Assembly: GCA_003021325.1 (NCBI GenBank)
Contig: PXQM01000067.1
Span: 14,757 to 32,185 of the forward strand
DNA: 17,429 nucleotides
Origin: Halobacteriales archaeon QH_10_70_21
Lineage (GTDB): Archaea; Halobacteriota; Halobacteria; Halobacteriales; Haloarculaceae
Reading direction: 5' to 3'
The translations under genes were made by a program, and so were the position numbers. Below are positions 12,909 through 17,429 of the stretch, one piece after another. The notes beneath the pieces are model-generated. The model saw only the letters and a list, made by a program, of their open reading frames with translations, made no database searches and was not told the origin of the DNA. The number at the start of each line of letters is the position of its first letter. The first letter of the stretch is position 1.

Positions 12909-13861
12909 CGACCGCGCCGGCGCAGCCACGCCGGAGGACCCGGTCGGGTACTTCCTGCAGGAGATGACGTTCCACGGCCGCAGCGAGCGCACCAGGTCGG
13001 CCTACGAACGTGTCCTCCGGGACTTCGAGGCCTTCCTCGAGGCCGAGGGCGCCGGTCTGGGGACGGCCACACGGCGGGAGTGTATGGCGTGGGTCCACTC
13101 CGTCCGCGACGAGCACGCCGAGAGCACCGTCGCCTCTTACGCCTCCTACGTCCACCGGTTCTACGCCTACATGACGCAGGTCGGCGCCTTCGAGTCGAAC
13201 CCGATGGCGCTCGTCACCGAGGAGATGGACGAGTCCATCGACGCCGACCCAGCCCGTCGGGAGATCTCCGTCCCGGAGATGCGCTCGTTCGTCGGGTCGC
13301 TGGGGCATCCGCTCGAGCGGGCGCTCGTCGGTACCCTCCTGAAGACCGGTATGCGCGTCGGGGAGTGCTGTAACCTGGACCTCCGGGACCTCCATCTCGA
13401 TGACAGGGAGGTACAGGCGGCATACCCGGCCGAGCATCGCGGAACGCTGGACGGCCGCCCGGACTCGTTGTTCGTCGCGAGTGCACCCACGCGGGGGGAG
13501 AGCCACAACGGCGAGGAGCGGTCGGCCTCGAACAAGCGGAAGCGAGATACGGTCATCCCGGTCGACGAAGAGCTGAAGCGGCTGCTGAAGGCCTGGCTGG
13601 CGGTTCGACCGGACACCGACTCGCCGGCGCTGTTCTGCTCGACCAGCGGGTGGGGCAAGCGGGCGACCCCTTCGATGATCCGGTCGGTCGTCGCCGACCG
13701 CGCCGCGGTTCACGACGCACCTCCGGGACCGCACCGGGGACCGTGGCATCGTGAAGTACCTCCGCGGAGACGTCGCGACGGACATCATCGACACCTACAC
13801 GCACAACTGGGGGGACAGGGTCCGCGAGGTCTACGAGGCGAACATCTACCGTCTGTTTTGA
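12898..13861 (+). pseudogene. Tyrosine recombinase/integrase (XerC/D-like), frameshifted
   Basis: The frame from ATG 12898 shows a core-binding domain (RTRSAYERVLRDFEAFLEAE) and the catalytic start TGMRVGECCNLDL with Arg153, then KRKRDTVIPVDEE with the beta-hairpin Lys. Near 13700 the family sequence leaves this frame and resumes in the next one as RFTTHLRDRTGDRGIVKYLR and later DIIDTYTHNWGD, ending TGA 13859-13861; the Tyr of DTYTH is the nucleophile. The joint jumps from VVADRA to RFTTHLRD: the usual stretch with the HxxR box is missing. So the gene has both a frame change and a deletion removing an essential Arg, and is probably dead. In the first frame the protein runs to 13878 with a nonsense Pro/Arg/His-rich end. 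Confidence 0.85.
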
Positions 13862-14126
13862 AATCTTCTCCGCCCTGAGGAACGGACCGTTCTCCAGGAG
13901 CCCACTGCCAGAGGCCGTCGCCACAGGTCCAGGTCGAATTTTGACCCAATCGATACGTCAGGATTCTGTTCGCGCTCGAACCGATAAACCATATACTGCT
14001 ATAGCAAATCCGTGACTCTCTACGACCCGACGTCCGTACCGAATCGAAGGACGAGACGGCGATGAGGCGCCTGCGTCCGGACGGCACGACCCGTCTGCGC
14101 AACGTCCGGCCCGTCGAAGACCCCCT

Positions 14127-14849
14127 TCAGAGCCCGGTGAACTTGTCGCGTCGGAAGAGGTCGAGTTCGCTGACCATCGACGGCGACTGCTCGGCCGCGA
14201 AGACGACTGCGTCCGCTATCTCTGCCGGTTCGGTCACCTCTCCCTCATCGAATCGCTGCTCGAAGCTCTCGCCGTCCTCCGATCCGAACTCGGTCCGGAC
14301 CTCCGAAGGGTTGATGATCGACACGGCGACCTCGTCTCCGGCCTGTGCCGAGAGGCTCTTGGCGAACCCGCGGGTCCACCACTTCGTCGCCGCGTAGACG
14401 GGGTTGAACGAGCGGGGGAACTCGCCGGCGAAGCTCCCGATGAAGATGGCCGTTCCCTCGGACTCCCGGAGGTGGGGCAGGGCGGCCCGTGTCGTGAAGA
14501 ACATCCCGTCGACGTTCGTCTCCATCATCCGTCGGTACTCGTCCGTCGAGAGGTCCTCGACTGAGCTCCCACGGCCGAGGCCGGCGTTGTTCACGAGCAC
14601 GTCGACGCCGCCGAACCGGTCGACGGTGCTGGCGACGAGCGCCTCGACATCCGCCTCCTCCCTGACGTCGGTCGGGACCGCGAGCGCGTCCGTCTCGAGG
14701 TCGTCTGCCAGCGCGGTGATGCGGTCCTCGCTCCGCGCGGCGAGAACGATGTCGGCGCCGGCCGCCGAGAGCGCCTCCGCCGTCGCTCTCCCGATACCAC
14801 TGCTGGCGCCGGTGACTATCGCCGTACTGTCGTCGAGTTCATTCGGCAT
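14127..14849 (-). CDS. Short-chain dehydrogenase/reductase, substrate unknown
   Basis: A 240-residue SDR. Seen: TGASSGIG (13-20), NNAG (87-90), Asn112, and the catalytic set Ser139, Tyr152, Lys156 (YAATK). AARSED after the second strand fits NADP(H) use. The segment after NPSEVRTEFGSEDGESFEQR is acidic and replaces the usual substrate lid. The C-terminal end DLFRRDKFTGL resembles the YdfG/serine-dehydrogenase-like group of SDRs, whose members reduce or oxidise small hydroxy acids, but the substrate cannot be read. It starts at ATG 14849, with a TTTAGG box 24-29 bases upstream. It is not in an operon. Confidence 0.88.
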   Translation of the reverse strand: MPNELDDSTAIVTGASSGIGRATAEALSAAGADIVLAARSEDRITALADDLETDALAVPTDVREEADVEALVASTVDRFGGVDVLVNNAGLGRGSSVEDLSTDEYRRMMETNVDGMFFTTRAALPHLRESEGTAIFIGSFAGEFPRSFNPVYAATKWWTRGFAKSLSAQAGDEVAVSIINPSEVRTEFGSEDGESFEQRFDEGEVTEPAEIADAVVFAAEQSPSMVSELDLFRRDKFTGL

Positions 14850-14872
14850 ACCTCGATAGACGCGGCCAGTGA

Positions 14873-14878
14873 CCTAAA
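14873..14878 (-). promoter_or_regulatory. TATA box of the SDR gene
   Basis: TTTAGG on the minus strand lies 24-29 bases before the SDR ATG, consistent with a leaderless transcript. Confidence 0.55.
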
Positions 14879-14938
14879 CGCTTGGAGGTGGGTTGCAGAC
14901 CCCGGAACAGCGGCCGCAGGTGCGACCACGACGAGCGG

Positions 14939-17260
14939 TTACCGGTCCAAGAGCAGATCGAGCAGCGTGATCGCCAGCCGCTTGTCGAGCGGGTCGTTCG
15001 CGTTCCCACAGTGCGGCGACTGGACGCAGCCGGGGCAGCCGTCCTCGCAGGGACAGCCGCGGAGCATCTCCAGCGTCGTCGCCGAGAGGTCGACGAACTC
15101 CTCGTAGCCGGTCCTGGCGAGCGCGACGCCGCCGGGATAGCCGTCGTAGATGAAGACCGTCGGCGCGCCGGTCGCAGGGTGCAGCGGCGTCGAGAGCCCG
15201 CCGACGTCCCGGCGGTCGCAGAGCACCGTCGTCGGGAACATCGATATCATCGCGTGCTCGGCAGCGTGGATGCCCCCCGGCAGGTCGCCGCCCGACTCCA
15301 GCGCCGTCGTGGCGTCGTCCGGGAGCGCGAAGAACAGTCCCCGCGTCCGCAGACTCGTCTCGGGCAGGTCCAGCTCCTCGGACCCGAGCGACTCACCGCT
15401 GGAAGCGTCGAACCGCTGGAAGCCGGTTATCTGCTTGCGCATCTCGACGTCAGCGAAGCTGACCGTCACGTCCGGGCGCGTGGGTAGCTGCTTGGAGTCG
15501 AGCACCGACTCGACGGTGATCTGCTTGTCGTGGAGCACCCGCGTGAAGTAGTCGGCCCAGGTGGGTTGCAGCTGGGCGACGTTCGCCCGGAGGTCCAGGT
15601 CGGTCACCTCGTAGGTCCGCCCCTGGTGGTGGTAGATGGCGCCGGGATGGGCGTCGCGGAGCGCGTCCCCGAACGGGAGCTCGGCGATCGTCTCACCGTC
15701 CGGGCCCCGGAGCCGGACCTGCCCGTCGTCGACCGTCCGGAGACTCACCTCGTGTTGCGGGCTGGCGCCGTCGTTGAGCCACCGGATACCCTCGCTCGTC
15801 TCGCGGCGCGAGAGCCCCCCGGCCTCGGTGAGTTCGGTGACGACCGACGCGAACCGGCCGCCGAAGTACCGGTCGTCGGCGGGCCGCAGCCACGACTCGT
15901 CGGCCGCCGAGCGGACGTGGTCCGGCATGAGCCGCTCGTTCTCGGGGTTGGTGACCGCCCGTTCGGGGTCGCCGTCGAAGAACGCCCCGGGGTTCCTCAC
16001 CAGGTACTGGTCGAGCTGGTCCTCGCCGGCCACCACCACGACCAGCGAGGGGTCGGTACCGCGCCCGGCCCGCCCGGCCTGCTGGCGGGCCGACATCCGC
16101 GTCCCGGGGTAGCCGTCCAGGATGACCGCGTCGAGCCCTCCGATGTCGACGCCGAGCTCCAGGGCGTTCGTGCTCCAGACCCCGCGGACGTCGCCATTGT
16201 CGAGGCCGGCCTCTATCTCTCGGCGACGGTCGTCGGTCAGCGCCGCCTGGTAGGCGACGACGCTCCCGGCGAGGCCGGGGTCGTCCCGCCGGCGGAGCGT
16301 GTCCGCGCTCTTCGATGCGTACCGTTCGGCGGTCTGGCGGGACGCGGTGAACACGAGCGTCTGCAGGCCCCGGGCGACCAGATCGCAGAACAGCCGTTCG
16401 GTCTCGGTGTGACTCGACCGCCGCCGCCCGCCGGTCGCCCCCTCGCCCCACCCGCCGTCGTCGTACTCGGGCGGGTTCCACAGCAGCCAGTGGGTCGGCC
16501 CCGATTCGCTCTCGTCGGCGTCGACCAGCCGGACACCCTCGGGGTCCCGGCCGGTGACCGTCGCGGCGTGCTCGACCGGGTTGCCGATGGTCGCCGAACA
16601 GCAGACGAACTCCGGATCGGCGCCGAACTCCGCACAAAGGCGGGCCAGCCGCCGAAACACCAGCGCGACGTGGCTCCCGAAGACGCCGCGGTACTCGTGT
16701 ACCTCGTCGACGACGACCGTCTCGAGCCGCTCGAAGAACCACGACCACAGCCGCCGCGCGTGCGGCAGCAGGCCGTAGTGGAGCATGTCGGGCGTACAGC
16801 AGAGGACGGTCGGCTGTCGCTCCCGGATGGCCTCCTTCTCGCTTCGGGACTGCCGGCCGGTGTACTGGGCCACGTCGACGCCGCTCGCGAACCCCAGCCC
16901 GTCGGCCAGCGTCGAGAGCGTCTCGGTCTGGTCGTTGATGAGCGCGACCTGCGGAGCCAGGTACAGCGCCGTCGCGCGGTCGTCCATCGCCCGCTCGAAG
17001 GCCGGGACCGTGTACGCGAGGCTCTTGCCGCTGGCCGTCGGCGTCGCCAGCACCACGTCGTCGCCGTCCCGGACCGCCTCGATGGCGCGCGCCTGGTGGG
17101 CGTACAGTCGCTCGATACTTCGGTCCCGGAGGGCTGACTCGAGCCGCGAATCGAGGTCGACCGATTCGAAGCGTGCCGCGCCGCCGGGGGTCACCTCGTG
17201 GGCCCGGACCTGCCCCTCGTAGTACGGTCGGTCCCGGAGCCAGGCGACGGTCTCGTCCAC
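14939..17260 (-). CDS. DEVH-box helicase with DUF1998 (MrfA/YprA, Hrq1-like)
   Basis: About 773 residues, normal for the family. Seen (numbered from the TTG at 17266): Walker A TPTASGKS (75-82), DEVH (187-190), SAT motif CCSATIGNP (222-230), STNALELGVDIGGLD and motif VI QQAGRAGRG. The C-terminal DUF1998 region ends CPCEDGCPGCVQSPHCGNAN, with Cys 738, 740, 744 and 747 as a zinc site. YprA (MrfA) of Bacillus is a 3'-5' helicase that repairs mitomycin C lesions with the nuclease MrfB; Hrq1 of yeast is related. The archaeal protein presumably serves DNA crosslink or adduct repair. No mrfB-like gene is near. No ATG exists at the start: GTG 17260 is preferred, TTG 17266 is possible. Confidence 0.9.
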   Translation of the reverse strand: MDETVAWLRDRPYYEGQVRAHEVTPGGAARFESVDLDSRLESALRDRSIERLYAHQARAIEAVRDGDDVVLATPTASGKSLAYTVPAFERAMDDRATALYLAPQVALINDQTETLSTLADGLGFASGVDVAQYTGRQSRSEKEAIRERQPTVLCCTPDMLHYGLLPHARRLWSWFFERLETVVVDEVHEYRGVFGSHVALVFRRLARLCAEFGADPEFVCCSATIGNPVEHAATVTGRDPEGVRLVDADESESGPTHWLLWNPPEYDDGGWGEGATGGRRRSSHTETERLFCDLVARGLQTLVFTASRQTAERYASKSADTLRRRDDPGLAGSVVAYQAALTDDRRREIEAGLDNGDVRGVWSTNALELGVDIGGLDAVILDGYPGTRMSARQQAGRAGRGTDPSLVVVVAGEDQLDQYLVRNPGAFFDGDPERAVTNPENERLMPDHVRSAADESWLRPADDRYFGGRFASVVTELTEAGGLSRRETSEGIRWLNDGASPQHEVSLRTVDDGQVRLRGPDGETIAELPFGDALRDAHPGAIYHHQGRTYEVTDLDLRANVAQLQPTWADYFTRVLHDKQITVESVLDSKQLPTRPDVTVSFADVEMRKQITGFQRFDASSGESLGSEELDLPETSLRTRGLFFALPDDATTALESGGDLPGGIHAAEHAMISMFPTTVLCDRRDVGGLSTPLHPATGAPTVFIYDGYPGGVALARTGYEEFVDLSATTLEMLRGCPCEDGCPGCVQSPHCGNANDPLDKRLAITLLDLLLDR

Positions 17261-17284
17261 GGGCAATCTATCGGCTGCGGCGCC

Positions 17285-17429
17285 CTAACGGTTCCGCCCG
17301 CCGTCGCGTCGATCCGGCTGGCGGGCCGTCGGCGTGCCGGCGTCGCCGACGAGCGCCCCGGCGACCGTCTCGGCCGCATCGCCGGCCTCCGCCGGGTTCT
17401 CCAACAGCACGGTCTCGCTCGGGAACAGC
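17285..17429 (-). CDS. C-terminal end of an unidentified protein (5' part outside window)
   Basis: On the minus strand a frame runs in from the window edge, reading LFPSETVLLENPAEAGDAAE and onward, and stops at TAG 17285-17287. It gives 47 residues with normal haloarchaeal Ala/Gly/Asp usage before an Arg-rich end. It lies 24 bases upstream of the helicase start on the same strand, so the two are probably co-transcribed. Too short for a family call. Confidence 0.5.
   Translation of the reverse strand, partial: LFPSETVLLENPAEAGDAAETVAGALVGDAGTPTARQPDRRDGGRNR

Noticed and set aside
13880..13892. GAACGG-A-CCGTTC palindrome after the integrase as terminator
   Set aside because: A one-base loop cannot fold well and no T-run follows.
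13862..14126. Search for a tRNA or attachment site after the integrase
   Set aside because: No cloverleaf, no TTCGA-type T-loop in proper context and no repeat of the integrase flank was found.
15530..17137. 535-codon plus-strand frame
   Set aside because: Antisense to the DEVH helicase; composition is a mirror of helicase codons and no motif is seen.

Overview
The window is haloarchaeal chromosomal DNA (class Halobacteria). The evidence is high GC, very acidic proteins, archaeal ribosomal proteins (L7Ae, S28e, L24e), a haloarchaeal DpsA, a two-subunit Ser-type beta-ketothiolase, TATA-like boxes about 25-30 bases before start codons, and ATGA-type gene overlaps. The genus cannot be fixed from sequence alone. 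No tRNA, rRNA or CRISPR array was seen.

Layout. 1-818: the 3' end of a cobalamin-independent methionine synthase gene, then a small single-pass membrane protein. 883-2393 (minus): the ribosomal operon rpl7ae-rps28e-rpl24e-ndk, with a long GC-rich upstream region; L24e carries an unusually long acidic tail. 2753-3301: dpsA, the iron-storage and DNA-protection ferritin, divergent from rpl7ae. 3370-4897: three haloarchaea-type genes of unknown role: a 46-residue protein, a RecA/KaiC-like protein with a ruined P-loop, and a coiled-coil protein. 4928-7280 (minus): a probable polyhydroxyalkanoate precursor operon, made of a 21-codon upstream ORF, an acetoacetyl-CoA reductase (PhaB type), a thiolase alpha subunit with Ser in place of the nucleophilic Cys, and an OB-fold beta subunit. 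7470-8639: a lone Fe3+/spermidine-type ABC ATPase with a DtxR-like palindrome in its promoter.

8640 to about 12475 is a visibly lower-GC accessory segment. It begins exactly at the ABC stop codon with the 5' part of a truncated transposase gene. It carries a compact four-gene operon: a 37-residue Cys-Cys protein, an ArsR repressor with the CxC metal site, an ArsP/UPF0718 permease, and an MFS transporter. This looks like an (organo)arsenical or metalloid resistance unit. A decayed stretch follows, with a possible terminase-like remnant.

12510-13861 is a haloarchaeal integrase module: an RHH/winged-helix protein overlapping a tyrosine recombinase gene that is frameshifted and has lost the HxxR motif, so it is probably dead. 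14127-17429 returns to ordinary high-GC chromosome: a short-chain dehydrogenase, a MrfA/YprA-type DEVH helicase with a Cys-rich DUF1998 end, and the tail of an unidentified gene.

Most interesting points: the Cys-Cys protein in the ArsR-ArsP-MFS operon; the phaB upstream ORF and GNRA hairpin; two near-identical TTTTGGnnnGCCTAAA boxes; the acidic L24e tail; and the broken integrase beside the island.
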